Of a stretch of DNA of 11,762 nt, positions 5,330 through 11,762 are shown piece by piece; within the stretch, counting starts at the first letter, position 1; each line of letters begins with the position of its first letter. Source of the DNA: DG-33 sp964345105 (lineage in GTDB: Archaea > Hadarchaeota > Hadarchaeia > Hadarchaeales > Hadarchaeaceae). The notes under the pieces were generated by a model. The model was given only the letters and a program-made list of their open reading frames with translations, was not told the origin of the DNA and ran no database searches. The translations under genes and the position numbers were made by a program. The DNA lies in contig CAYFPZ010000046.1 in assembly GCA_964345105.1 (NCBI GenBank), forward strand, positions 1 through 11,762, given 5' to 3'.

Positions 5330-6286
5330 ATGCCCGAAGATTACCTAATACCTGCCCTCTACGCGTTTGGACTCATCATTGTTGGGATTATTGCAAGGGT
5401 TATCACAGGGCGTGTCAAAATTTTAGGGTTAATCGCTAAGCCGGCATTTCACTACCTCAACTTGCTCATCCTCTGGGTGATGCTCCCCACCGTAGTCTTC
5501 GTCTCGATAGCGCGCTACAATCTGCGTGCTATCATAGGATTCAGCAGCGCCGCAGTTTTTGGTTTTATAGGTTTGGGTGTTTGTTTCGTGTTGGCGGTGG
5601 GAATCTCGGCTCTCATGCGCTACAACCGAAAAACAACCATTGCAGTCACCTTGAACTCCGCGTTCATGAACGTTACCTACCTCGGCTTGCCCCTCGTTTA
5701 TGCCATGGTTGGAATCGGGGGTTTGGGACCAGCGAGTCTCTATGCGGTGGCGATAGGAATTCCGCACTTGGTCCTTGGGATAGCACTCGCATCGTCCTCC
5801 AGTAAGCGACGCGTAAGTCCGCGCTTCGTGGTAGCAAATGTGCTGGTCTTCCCGGCGACCATAGCGCTAATAACGGCGATGCTCTTCGTCGGTTTCAATG
5901 CATACCTACCTGATGTGGTGAGCGAAACATTTGACGTTTACCTAGCCAAGCCATTTTTCGCCTTGATGCTTCTTTTCGTCGGTTATCAAATGCCCTTGGT
6001 CAACCCCCGCAAGTACATATCGAAGCTTGTGACCGTGGGCGCGATAAGATTCTTGGTCTGCCCGTTTGTGATCTTCGCATTGATCATGTTAACTGGGTTG
6101 AATGTAGCCACCGATATCACGCCCAAGCCCACGCTCATTCAATCACTAATGCCGCCCGCCATCTTCAACATCATCCTCGCCTACAATTTCAAGCTAGACC
6201 TCAAGCTTTACGGAGCGATGGTGTTCTACTTGACCGTTGTATCTCTCTTCGTGGCGTTGCCCCTCATGATTTACTTGGCTTTTTAA
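5330..6286 (+). CDS. AEC (auxin efflux carrier) family transporter
   Basis: The 318-aa, very hydrophobic protein has about ten transmembrane helices arranged as two five-helix halves with a Ser/Arg-rich cytoplasmic loop near residues 155-165. Family marks are NSAFMNVTYLGLPLVYAM at 109-126 (the broken-helix NxxxN...GxP motif) and LMPPAIFNIILAYNFKLD at 273-290 in the second half. Length is normal for the PF03547 family, whose members export or take up small carboxylates or other anions. The substrate here is unknown. ATG 5330 has GGTGA at 5321-5325, 4 nt upstream. The gene follows the doubtful small ORF directly and would share its promoter. It is divergent from the regulator at 5012-4506. A T6 tract at 6307-6312 may end the transcript. 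Confidence 0.9.
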   Translation: MPEDYLIPALYAFGLIIVGIIARVITGRVKILGLIAKPAFHYLNLLILWVMLPTVVFVSIARYNLRAIIGFSSAAVFGFIGLGVCFVLAVGISALMRYNRKTTIAVTLNSAFMNVTYLGLPLVYAMVGIGGLGPASLYAVAIGIPHLVLGIALASSSSKRRVSPRFVVANVLVFPATIALITAMLFVGFNAYLPDVVSETFDVYLAKPFFALMLLFVGYQMPLVNPRKYISKLVTVGAIRFLVCPFVIFALIMLTGLNVATDITPKPTLIQSLMPPAIFNIILAYNFKLDLKLYGAMVFYLTVVSLFVALPLMIYLAF

Positions 6287-6306
6287 CTTTATGCGGTATA
6301 CTATAG

Positions 6307-6312
6307 TTTTTT
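6307..6312 (+). terminator. T6 tract downstream of the transporter gene
   Basis: Six consecutive T lie 21 nt after the transporter stop codon, before the next promoter at 6361. Archaeal RNA polymerase commonly stops at such tracts. No convincing hairpin precedes it. Confidence 0.3.
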
Positions 6313-6360
6313 GCTGACTAATATTACGCTTGCATGTCAATTCGTGCCACTAACAGGTCG

Positions 6361-6368
6361 TTTATATA
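6361..6368 (+). promoter_or_regulatory. TATA box of the acetyltransferase gene
   Basis: TTTATATA is followed by T-rich sequence. The expected start point is near 6391, which lies downstream of the first ATG (6384) and just ahead of the in-frame ATGs at 6396 and 6402. This points to a leaderless or nearly leaderless mRNA. Confidence 0.45.
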
Positions 6369-6383
6369 TTTTTCACAGAAGAT

Positions 6384-7313
6384 ATGCTCTATAGGATGGA
6401 TATGAAAATTATTTCGTACCGAGAGCTAACAAATAAGAATGATTTGTTTCCTCTCATGTGTTTGGCTTTTGGTTGGCCTTTTAATTATCAAAAATTCGAG
6501 GAAATAGCGAGGATCGACCCACGTTTGAAGGATAGCCCCATTGGTTTCTGTGCTATTGAAGGTGACAAAGTGGTTGGTTTCGCCGGGGTAATGGATTTAG
6601 CAACCAAAATCCTGGAAGGCAGAATAGAGCATGCTGGAGGGCTGTGGGGTGTTGCAGTTCTTCCAAGTCACGCTAGAAAGGGAATTTCGACAGCTCTAAT
6701 GAAGACAGCTCATGACTATTTCAGCGATAAGGGTTACAGATTCTCCTTCTTGACAACATCCCAATCAATGATAGCCCATAACTTCTATCGAAAACTTGGC
6801 TATGAAGATGAAATAGAATTTCCAAGCTCTTACAAGTTTGTTGAAAATAAAACTTCAAGAAATAGAAAAAAGGAAAATAAAATTGACTTGGAGAAAATTG
6901 CCAAACTCTATGACGATTTCACTACGGATAAAACGGGAATTGTTGTAAGAGATGAGAACTATCTTAAGATTCTTTATAAACGTGAGAAAATAAAGCCCGA
7001 AATGATTCTACTCAATAAAAATGGCTATGCCATCTTCAAAAACGAAGGGAAATTACTACACATTAAAGAAATTGTTGCAACTAGTATTGAAGAGACAAAG
7101 AAGTTAATTCGTTCTCTTGAGCATAAGGCCAAACACTTGGTTTTCGATACGATGGTTCTTGACGGGAAAATACTGAAGAGCTACGAATCTCTGAAGTATA
7201 ATATCTATAAAAGAAGCTACGGACTAATCATGGTTAAAAAGTTGACAACAAATGTAACCTTCAAACAAGTTTATGGCGAGAATTTTTACATGACCAGCCT
7301 AGATTGGTTTTGA
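6384..7313 (+). CDS. GNAT family N-acetyltransferase with extra C-terminal domain
   Basis: The longest frame gives 309 aa. Acetyl-CoA-binding motif A is at residues 88-103 (LWGVAVLPSHARKGIS, with the RKG turn at 98-100) and motif B at 131-142 (AHNFYRKLGYED). These are classic GNAT marks of a cytoplasmic acyl transferase. Residues 160-309 form a second part with short strands (NGYAIFKNEGKLLHIKEIV near 220-238) that resembles a degenerate second GNAT-like fold, as in Eis-type enzymes; this is inference. The substrate is unknown. ATG 6384 is probably ahead of the transcription start, so the true start is more likely 6396 or 6402 (MKIISYREL). Codon usage is more AT-rich than the transporter before it. 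It converges with GlyRS across an 83-nt gap. Confidence 0.85.
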   Translation: MLYRMDMKIISYRELTNKNDLFPLMCLAFGWPFNYQKFEEIARIDPRLKDSPIGFCAIEGDKVVGFAGVMDLATKILEGRIEHAGGLWGVAVLPSHARKGISTALMKTAHDYFSDKGYRFSFLTTSQSMIAHNFYRKLGYEDEIEFPSSYKFVENKTSRNRKKENKIDLEKIAKLYDDFTTDKTGIVVRDENYLKILYKREKIKPEMILLNKNGYAIFKNEGKLLHIKEIVATSIEETKKLIRSLEHKAKHLVFDTMVLDGKILKSYESLKYNIYKRSYGLIMVKKLTTNVTFKQVYGENFYMTSLDWF

Positions 7314-7396
7314 ATTTTAGATAAGATATCGTCCTGATTGAGATCCAACTGCTTTTCGATAGAAGGTGAAGAAAGCTCTGGTTGGGTTTTCTTCGA

Positions 7397-8884
7397 TTAA
7401 GAACAACCTCTGATTAAGTCGATTATTGTATTAGCTAAATCACTTATGCCGACTCTTACTTGCGAAGTGTCGTCGCGGTTTCTAATAGTTACAGTATCAT
7501 CTTCAAGCGTTTGATGATCAATTGTCACGCAATACGGTGTTCCTATCTCGTCAGCTCGCGCGTATCTTCTACCAATTGACCCAGAATCATCATATTCAGC
7601 CATTAAACCCCTTGCCTTCAAAGCTTCGTGAACCTCGCGGGCTTTCTCAGGCATTCCATCGCGGTTGAGTAATGGGAAAACGCCGACTTCGATGGGGGCC
7701 AAATCTTTCTTAAGCCGAAGATACTTGTGCTTCTTTTCCGACACATACGAGTGCTCAAGCATGCAATAAAGTGGGCGATCGATGCCATAGGAGGGCTCCA
7801 CCACATGGCAAAGCACTTTTCGCTTTTTATCCGCAGAAAATATCGTCAGGTCCTCCTTGCTGAACTGAGCGTGGCTAGAAAGATCGTAATCCGTACGGTA
7901 GGCTAGCCCTGCGACCTCGACCCAGCCGAACCGCTCGGTAAATACCTCGGCGTCCCATGTCTCGCTGGAGTAGTGAGCTCTTTGCCCTGGAGTTTGTTCC
8001 CTGAATCGAATTGCCTCATCTGGGATACCCAAATCGAGCAGGAAACGCTTGGTGAACGCGAGGTAGTAGGCCATGAGTTCATTGCACACGATCTTTTGTT
8101 TAACAGCTTCTCCAGCCATCACCTCAGTTAGCTTTTCCTTGCCCTGCTGCTGATCGTCCGCCAACCAAAGTCTGAGCTGCTCCTCTGCCAACTCGGAAAA
8201 CTTTGGGTGATGAGAATCCTCTGGATCGAAGAAGACCTCGGCTTCTGCCATCGTGAACTCTCGCAACCTTATGATGCCCTGACGCGGGGAGATCTCGTTG
8301 CGGTAACCCTTGCCAATCTGCACTACTCCAAACGGCAGCTTGCCCCGTGCGTGGCGCTGGAGCCGCTTGAAGTCGATGAAAATTCCCTGCGCAGTCTCCG
8401 GCCTCAAGTAACCCACGCGCTGACTTCCGGGGCCAATCGCAGTTCGAAACATTGCGTTGAAATCGAAAATTTCTCCCAGCTCGCTGCCGCAGTCCGGACA
8501 GCGCACCCTATGCTTTTTCACGAACTGATTCATCTCCTCTTTGGGCATACCTTCGATATCCTTACCTGTTTGCTCGCGCGCCAAATCTGCAACCTTGAAC
8601 GCAGCACCACACTTCTGACACTCAACCATCGCGTCAACGAAGTGATTGACGTGCCCGCTCGCCTTCAGGACCTCCTCAGGCATAACATTGGGGGAATCTA
8701 TCTCGAAGAACCCTTCTCTAACAACGTAGTACTCGCGCCACTTCTGGATGATCTTGTTCTTCAAAAGTGCTCCGAGAGGTCCGAAATCATAGAAACCCGC
8801 AACGCCTCCATAGATCTCAAACGACGGCCAGATGAACCCGCGCCGCTTAGCGAGCTCCATCATCTCCTCATGCTTCTTGGGCAC
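7397..8884 (-). CDS. glyS: Glycyl-tRNA synthetase (class II, homodimeric type)
   Basis: The 495-aa enzyme charges tRNA-Gly with glycine using ATP in the cytoplasm. GGVAGFYDFGPLGALLKNKI at 26-45 is the signature N-terminal catalytic block. CxxC pairs at Cys89/92 and Cys129/132 form a zinc-ribbon insert. GYLRPETAQGIF at 158-169, motif 2 YRNEISPRQGIIRLREFTMA at 194-213, and motif 3 GIDRPLYCMLEHSY at 367-380 complete the active site. The anticodon-binding domain covers about 395-490. The protein is shorter than the roughly 570 aa common in archaeal and eukaryotic relatives and nearer the roughly 505-aa Thermus type. The start is GTG 8884, with GGTGA 4 nt upstream. It is divergent from the DUF72 gene with overlapping promoters. 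Confidence 0.95.
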   Translation of the reverse strand: MPKKHEEMMELAKRRGFIWPSFEIYGGVAGFYDFGPLGALLKNKIIQKWREYYVVREGFFEIDSPNVMPEEVLKASGHVNHFVDAMVECQKCGAAFKVADLAREQTGKDIEGMPKEEMNQFVKKHRVRCPDCGSELGEIFDFNAMFRTAIGPGSQRVGYLRPETAQGIFIDFKRLQRHARGKLPFGVVQIGKGYRNEISPRQGIIRLREFTMAEAEVFFDPEDSHHPKFSELAEEQLRLWLADDQQQGKEKLTEVMAGEAVKQKIVCNELMAYYLAFTKRFLLDLGIPDEAIRFREQTPGQRAHYSSETWDAEVFTERFGWVEVAGLAYRTDYDLSSHAQFSKEDLTIFSADKKRKVLCHVVEPSYGIDRPLYCMLEHSYVSEKKHKYLRLKKDLAPIEVGVFPLLNRDGMPEKAREVHEALKARGLMAEYDDSGSIGRRYARADEIGTPYCVTIDHQTLEDDTVTIRNRDDTSQVRVGISDLANTIIDLIRGCS

Positions 8885-8958
8885 TCTCTCACCGCAATTG
8901 GGAGCGCTCTCAAAGCCTAAAAAATTAAGTATTTACTCACCAATCTCCTCTGAGAAGG
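8885..8958. promoter_or_regulatory. Compact divergent promoter between glyS and the DUF72 gene
   Basis: A single AT-rich core at about 8917-8935 (TAAAAAATTAAGTATTTA) has to serve both directions. For the plus strand, AAGTATTTA near 8927-8935 predicts a start at about 8957, so the DUF72 mRNA would be leaderless. For the minus strand, an element near 8918-8928 would give a leader of about 13 nt carrying the GGTGA site at 8893-8889. The two TATA elements overlap. Confidence 0.35.
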
Positions 8959-9717
8959 ATGCCAAAAATCAAAGTCGGTTGTTGTGGATGGGGGTTCTTT
9001 AAAGGTGGCCTCAAGGCTTACGTGAAAAAATTTTCGCTCGTCGAAGTGCAGCAGACGTTTTATAAATTGCCCATGGTTAAAACCGCTGAGCGCTGGCGTT
9101 TAGAGGCGCCCGAGGGATTTGAGTTTTCGATCAAAGCGTGGCAGGCACTTACCCATTTACCAACAAGCCCAACCTGGCGCCGCTCGGGCCTGAAGCCGGA
9201 AGAACTTGAACGAAGACAATATGGGTGGCTCCGCCCGACGCGCGATAACTTCGAAGCGTGGAAGCGGACGAAAGAGATTGCCGATGCCCTCAATGCAAGA
9301 GTTTGTATAGTCCAGTGCCCTCCTAATTTCAAATACACCAAAGATAATGCTGAAAATATGCGAAAGTTTTTCTCGAAAATTAATCGAGGCAAGCTGGTAC
9401 TGGCTTGGGAGCCTCGCGGGGACTGGAAAGAACATCCCGACGAAATAGCGAAACTATGTGAGGAGCTTGAGCTTGTGCATGTGGCCGATTTGATGCGTCG
9501 CGAACCGGTCTCTAAGCACCCAATCGCTTACATCCGCTTGCACGGACTCAATCCGCGAGAGTATGATTATAACTACAGTTACTCGCTTGCCGAGCTGAGG
9601 CAACTCGCTTCAAAGGTACGAGCATTAACAAAACATCGTGATGTCTACATTCTTTTTAACAATTTTGAAATGTACAAAAATGCTGCCCAACTTATGCGGT
9701 TGTTTAAACTTGATTAG
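8959..9717 (+). CDS. DUF72 family protein (TIM-barrel fold)
   Basis: The 252-aa protein shows the DUF72 (PF01904) landmarks in order: VGCCGWGFF at 6-14, VEVQQTFYKLP at 28-38, FEFSIKAWQALTH at 54-66, LAWEPRGDW at 148-156, IAYIRLHG at 189-196 and VYILFNNFEMYKNAAQL at 229-245. The family adopts a TIM-barrel fold and occurs widely in bacteria and archaea. Its biochemical function is not firmly established, though a metal-dependent hydrolase or endonuclease-like role has been suggested. Length is normal. ATG 8959 coincides with the predicted transcription start. The last 14 bp overlap tail to tail with the DUF167 gene. No signal or membrane segment is seen, so it is cytoplasmic. Confidence 0.9.
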   Translation: MPKIKVGCCGWGFFKGGLKAYVKKFSLVEVQQTFYKLPMVKTAERWRLEAPEGFEFSIKAWQALTHLPTSPTWRRSGLKPEELERRQYGWLRPTRDNFEAWKRTKEIADALNARVCIVQCPPNFKYTKDNAENMRKFFSKINRGKLVLAWEPRGDWKEHPDEIAKLCEELELVHVADLMRREPVSKHPIAYIRLHGLNPREYDYNYSYSLAELRQLASKVRALTKHRDVYILFNNFEMYKNAAQLMRLFKLD

Positions 9718-9937
9718 TTCCGATCACCTCAACAATTTTGTCCCGTGATGTGTGTCCGGCAATTATCCTGACGTTTGATCGCTTCACCCCGAAATGTTTC
9801 GCGAGCAACTCGATACACGCCCTGTTCGCGGCGCCCTTGACCGGTGGCGCGGTAATCTTCACTTTTAAAGCGCCATCGAGCTGCTCTATAACTTCCTCTC
9901 GCGCAGCCCTCGGCTGAACTCTGACTTTTACTCGCAA
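9704..9937 (-). CDS. DUF167 (YggU-type) family protein
   Basis: The 77-aa protein has the full DUF167 (PF02594) pattern: RVKVRVQPRAAREEV at 2-16, LKVKITAPPVKGAANRACIE at 24-43, ELLAKHFGVKRSNVRIIAG at 43-61 and SRDKIVEVIG at 64-73. Homologues are small alpha/beta proteins of unknown function, fused or adjacent to various genes in many genomes. The chosen start is TTG 9937. The frame stays open further upstream but has no ATG or GTG nearby, and family proteins normally begin at this strand. No clear ribosome binding site precedes it. Its 3' end overlaps the DUF72 gene by 14 bp in convergent orientation. Confidence 0.88.
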   Translation of the reverse strand: MRVKVRVQPRAAREEVIEQLDGALKVKITAPPVKGAANRACIELLAKHFGVKRSNVRIIAGHTSRDKIVEVIGTNQV

Positions 9938-10098
9938 GATTTCACATGCCCCGCCAGTAGGATAGCGAGCTCTTCGGGATTAGAACTTTGCGAATCTCAC
10001 AAAAAGAAGGTAAACCCTGCGCTTGGAGTTATCATCACTTCACCCCCAACGGTCACTTTTTTCTAATTTCAATTTACCAGTACACCAGAATAATAAGA

Positions 10099-10105
10099 TT
10101 AAATA
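10099..10105 (+). promoter_or_regulatory. Weak TATA element ahead of the secreted-protein gene
   Basis: TTAAATA is centred near 10102. A start point near 10128 would give a 5' leader of about 70 nt that includes the hairpin at 10137-10164. Neighbouring AT-rich sequence offers other candidates. Confidence 0.3.
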
Positions 10106-10136
10106 GTATGATTTTTCTATTCTTTTATGCGATGAA

Positions 10137-10164
10137 GCAAGGTGGATGGATAACCTCACCTTGT
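10137..10164 (+). promoter_or_regulatory. Leader hairpin upstream of the secreted-protein gene
   Basis: CAAGGTG (10138-10144) pairs perfectly with CACCTTG (10157-10163), extended by a G-T pair, around a 12-nt loop. It ends 20 nt before the AAAGGAGG site at 10184-10191. The right arm with its flank (CCTCACCTT, 10154-10162) could alternatively pair with AAGG and AGG of that site, giving a competing structure. Confidence 0.35.
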
Positions 10165-10183
10165 AGAGTCTTAAACCAATTTG

Positions 10184-10191
10184 AAAGGAGG
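10184..10191 (+). promoter_or_regulatory. Shine-Dalgarno AAAGGAGG for the secreted-protein gene
   Basis: A strong site with 8 nt between GGAGG and ATG 10200. An ATG at 10192, directly after the site, encodes only seven codons before TGA and is too close to be used, so 10200 is chosen. Confidence 0.65.
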
Positions 10192-10199
10192 ATGAAAAA

Positions 10200-11762
10200 A
10201 TGGCAAAGCGCCTGAAACATAGAGAGTATGCTAGAATTGTCATTTGCTTATTAATCTTTGGAATGCTCTCAAGCATTTGTCTCAGCAATATCCCGCTAGT
10301 GAAGGCTTCTCCTGGAACTGTCATATACGCCGGATGCAGGGAATCCACCTATGGTGTAGACCCATTCCCAGAACCAGAAGAGTGGGCACAAGACATGAAA
10401 CTCATGGGGGGCTATTGGCCCGGCTCTCAACCGGCTGGAGTCTGGATAGTTGGAATACTTGCCGGAGAGGGCGAGGATTATATGCTATGGACCGAGTGTA
10501 ACCTGCAATTCCCAGCGCCGGATAATGAGAACTACGAGCACGTAATATTCGACAACACGGACTTCCACGAGAACTATCTTGACTACTTTGATACCCACGG
10601 GATAAAGGTGTGGCTGCAGGTCGAACCAGGACTTGCAGACGTTCCTACTCTGATCGACCTCGTTTTAGACAGGTACGAACACCACCCGTGTGTGATAGGC
10701 TCCGGTGTGGATGTGGAGTGGCACAAGCAAACCGTAGAAGATTGGGGTATACCAGTGACTGACGAAAACGCGGAAATCTGGGAAAACGCGGTAAAGTCTC
10801 ACAACGAAAATTACACGTTGTTCCTCAAGCACTTTTGGTGGACATGGATGCCGCCGACATACAGAGGGGACATAATTTTTGTCAATGACAGTCAAGGTTT
10901 TGGAAACCTCAATGGCATGGTTTCCGAGTTCGAGGACTGGGCTGATAGATACTATCCCAACGTCGTAATGTACCAATACGGGTACCCGGCCGACAAGAAA
11001 TGGTGGAAAAGACTAAATAACCCGCCGAAGGATATCGGGGACGCGATAGCAGCGGTAGTCGATCAGGACTTGGGACTGTTCTGGGTAGATTTCACCTTGA
11101 GGGATGTGTTTCCACCTCTGGGATCAGACAATACTCCGCCAGTAATATCGAACGTGGCTTCTTCATCCATAACGTACGATTCGGCGACCATCACTTGGGA
11201 CACGGATGAACCCAGCGACAGTGTGGTTAATTACGGAACCACCACGGCTCTGGGGAGCACGGAATCAAAAGTGACGATGCTCACAAGCCACTCGATAACG
11301 CTAACGAACCTTTCCGCATCCACAACCTATTACTATGAGGTACAATCGACGGACGCGAGTGCAAACACTGCAGTCGACGACAACAACGGGTCTTACTACA
11401 CATTCACCACAGCGGAAGCGGACACAACGCCACCCGTAATAGAAAATGTCGCCACATCAGACATAACTGGCTATTCGGCGACCATAACTTGGGACACCGA
11501 TGAACTCAGCGATAGCGTGGTCAATTATGGGGAAACCACGGCTCTGGGGAGCTCGGAATCAGACCCGACGATGGTCACAGCACACTCCATAACACTCACG
11601 AATCTTTCCGGATCTACAACGTATTACTTTGAAGTGCAATCAACGGACGCGAGTTCAAACACTGCAGTCGACGACAACAACGGATCTTACTACACGTTCA
11701 CCACCACGGAAGCTGACACGACGCCCCCAGCAGCCCCGACGGGACTCACTGCTACTGCTGTG
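10200..11762 (+). CDS. Secreted glycosidase-like protein with tandem Fn3-type repeats (3' end beyond window)
   Basis: The frame is open for 521 codons to the window edge. Residues 1-36 form a signal peptide: basic start (KRLKHREYAR), hydrophobic core IVICLLIFGMLSSICL, and likely cleavage near VKA-SPG. Residues 38-308 resemble a TIM-barrel glycoside-hydrolase-like domain, with THGIKVWLQVEPG at 132-144, VIGSGVDVEWH at 165-175, VVMYQYGYPAD at 255-265 and LGLFWVDFTLRD at 291-302. Asp171/Glu173 and Asp298 are candidate acidic active-site residues; this is inference from pattern. From 310 on there are two 98-residue beta-sandwich repeats like the Fn3-type N-terminal domain of purple acid phosphatases (SATITWDTDEPSDSVVNYG), then the start of a classical Fn3 (PPAAPTGLTATAV). 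It is probably cell-surface or extracellular. The substrate and the anchoring end are unknown. Confidence 0.85.
   Translation, partial: MAKRLKHREYARIVICLLIFGMLSSICLSNIPLVKASPGTVIYAGCRESTYGVDPFPEPEEWAQDMKLMGGYWPGSQPAGVWIVGILAGEGEDYMLWTECNLQFPAPDNENYEHVIFDNTDFHENYLDYFDTHGIKVWLQVEPGLADVPTLIDLVLDRYEHHPCVIGSGVDVEWHKQTVEDWGIPVTDENAEIWENAVKSHNENYTLFLKHFWWTWMPPTYRGDIIFVNDSQGFGNLNGMVSEFEDWADRYYPNVVMYQYGYPADKKWWKRLNNPPKDIGDAIAAVVDQDLGLFWVDFTLRDVFPPLGSDNTPPVISNVASSSITYDSATITWDTDEPSDSVVNYGTTTALGSTESKVTMLTSHSITLTNLSASTTYYYEVQSTDASANTAVDDNNGSYYTFTTAEADTTPPVIENVATSDITGYSATITWDTDELSDSVVNYGETTALGSSESDPTMVTAHSITLTNLSGSTTYYFEVQSTDASSNTAVDDNNGSYYTFTTTEADTTPPAAPTGLTATAV
11127..11420 (+). repeat. Fn3-type repeat copy 1 (294 bp)
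   Basis: This unit encodes residues 310-407, starting at DNTPPV and ending before the next DTTPPV. Shared landmarks with copy 2 are ITWDTDE, VVNYG, TALGS, SITLTNLS, EVQSTDAS and the NNGSYYTFTT end. The length is exactly 98 codons. Confidence 0.85.
11421..11714 (+). repeat. Fn3-type repeat copy 2 (294 bp)
   Basis: This unit encodes residues 408-505, with the same 98-codon length as copy 1. Long stretches are identical at nucleotide level, including a block around the NTAVDDNN codons. That suggests a fairly recent duplication or gene conversion. A third, divergent Fn3 unit starts at 11715. Confidence 0.85.

Noticed and set aside
5429..5767. 112-codon minus-strand frame inside the transporter gene
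   Set aside because: It is antisense to clear AEC transmembrane coding sequence, and its His/Arg/Gln-rich product looks like a shadow of hydrophobic codons.
8207..8920. 237-codon plus-strand open frame opposite the glycyl-tRNA synthetase gene
   Set aside because: It lies almost wholly antisense to an unmistakable synthetase gene, has no ribosome binding site or protein-like motif pattern, and spans the glyS promoter. It is a shadow frame.
9060..9435. Two overlapping minus-strand frames inside the DUF72 gene
   Set aside because: Both are antisense to conserved DUF72 motifs, have no ribosome binding sites, and do not resemble any family.
9988..10215. 75-codon plus-strand frame overlapping the leader of the secreted-protein gene
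   Set aside because: It starts upstream of the predicted promoter, has no ribosome binding site, its composition is not protein-like, and it ends inside the start of the real gene.
1..11762. CRISPR arrays, insertion sequences, integrase or attachment sites, toxin-antitoxin or defence islands
   Set aside because: I looked for regularly spaced repeats, transposase-like frames and direct-repeat boundaries and found none. The repeats present are within one gene or short promoter motifs.

Overview
This window looks like chromosomal DNA from an uncultivated archaeon. The grounds are a class II glycyl-tRNA synthetase with a zinc-ribbon insert, the C-terminal part of an MptE-like pterin diphosphokinase (an archaeal pterin pathway enzyme), TATA-type promoters about 26 nt ahead of several genes, a mix of leaderless and Shine-Dalgarno-led genes, and small conserved families common in archaea (DUF420-like, DUF6485, DUF167, DUF72). 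A Bathyarchaeia-like or related lineage is possible, but this is inference and I cannot assign a lineage from the sequence alone. There is no CRISPR array, insertion sequence, integrase, rRNA or tRNA that I can see.

Layout. 1-423 (+) is the 3' end of an mptE-like gene, converging on a minus-strand pair: an unrecognised 278-aa protein (2646-1810) followed with no gap by a B12-binding radical SAM protein (1809-457). The radical SAM frame has no ATG, GTG or TTG before its conserved N-terminal motif and seems to begin at an ATT right after the upstream TGA. A divergent promoter region (2647-2746) with a perfect inverted repeat separates this pair from a four-helix membrane protein (2747-3199, +). 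Next come three small minus-strand genes: a cysteine-rich DUF6485 protein (3465-3265), and a winged-helix regulator (4249-3893) in an operon with a charged, disordered-tailed protein (3877-3548). The 4250-4505 gap holds repeated AGTAATT motifs and a plausible roughly 80-nt plus-strand non-coding RNA unit (TATA box, two hairpins, T-tract). A second winged-helix regulator (5012-4506, -) faces a doubtful, possibly frameshifted small frame (5164-5325, +) and an AEC-family transporter (5330-6286, +).

The second half holds a GNAT acetyltransferase (about 6384-7313, +), GlyRS (8884-7397, -), a DUF72 protein (8959-9717, +) divergent from GlyRS, a DUF167 protein (9937-9704, -) overlapping DUF72 tail to tail, and the 5' part of a large secreted protein (10200 to beyond 11762, +). 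That protein has a signal peptide, a TIM-barrel-like glycosidase-type domain and tandem fibronectin-III-like repeats.

Most genes are single housekeeping or accessory units and do not form one pathway. The parts most worth a second look are the AUU start in the radical SAM operon, the candidate ncRNA with its motif-rich surroundings, the palindrome between the divergent promoters at 2.7 kb, and the hairpin 5' leader of the secreted protein.
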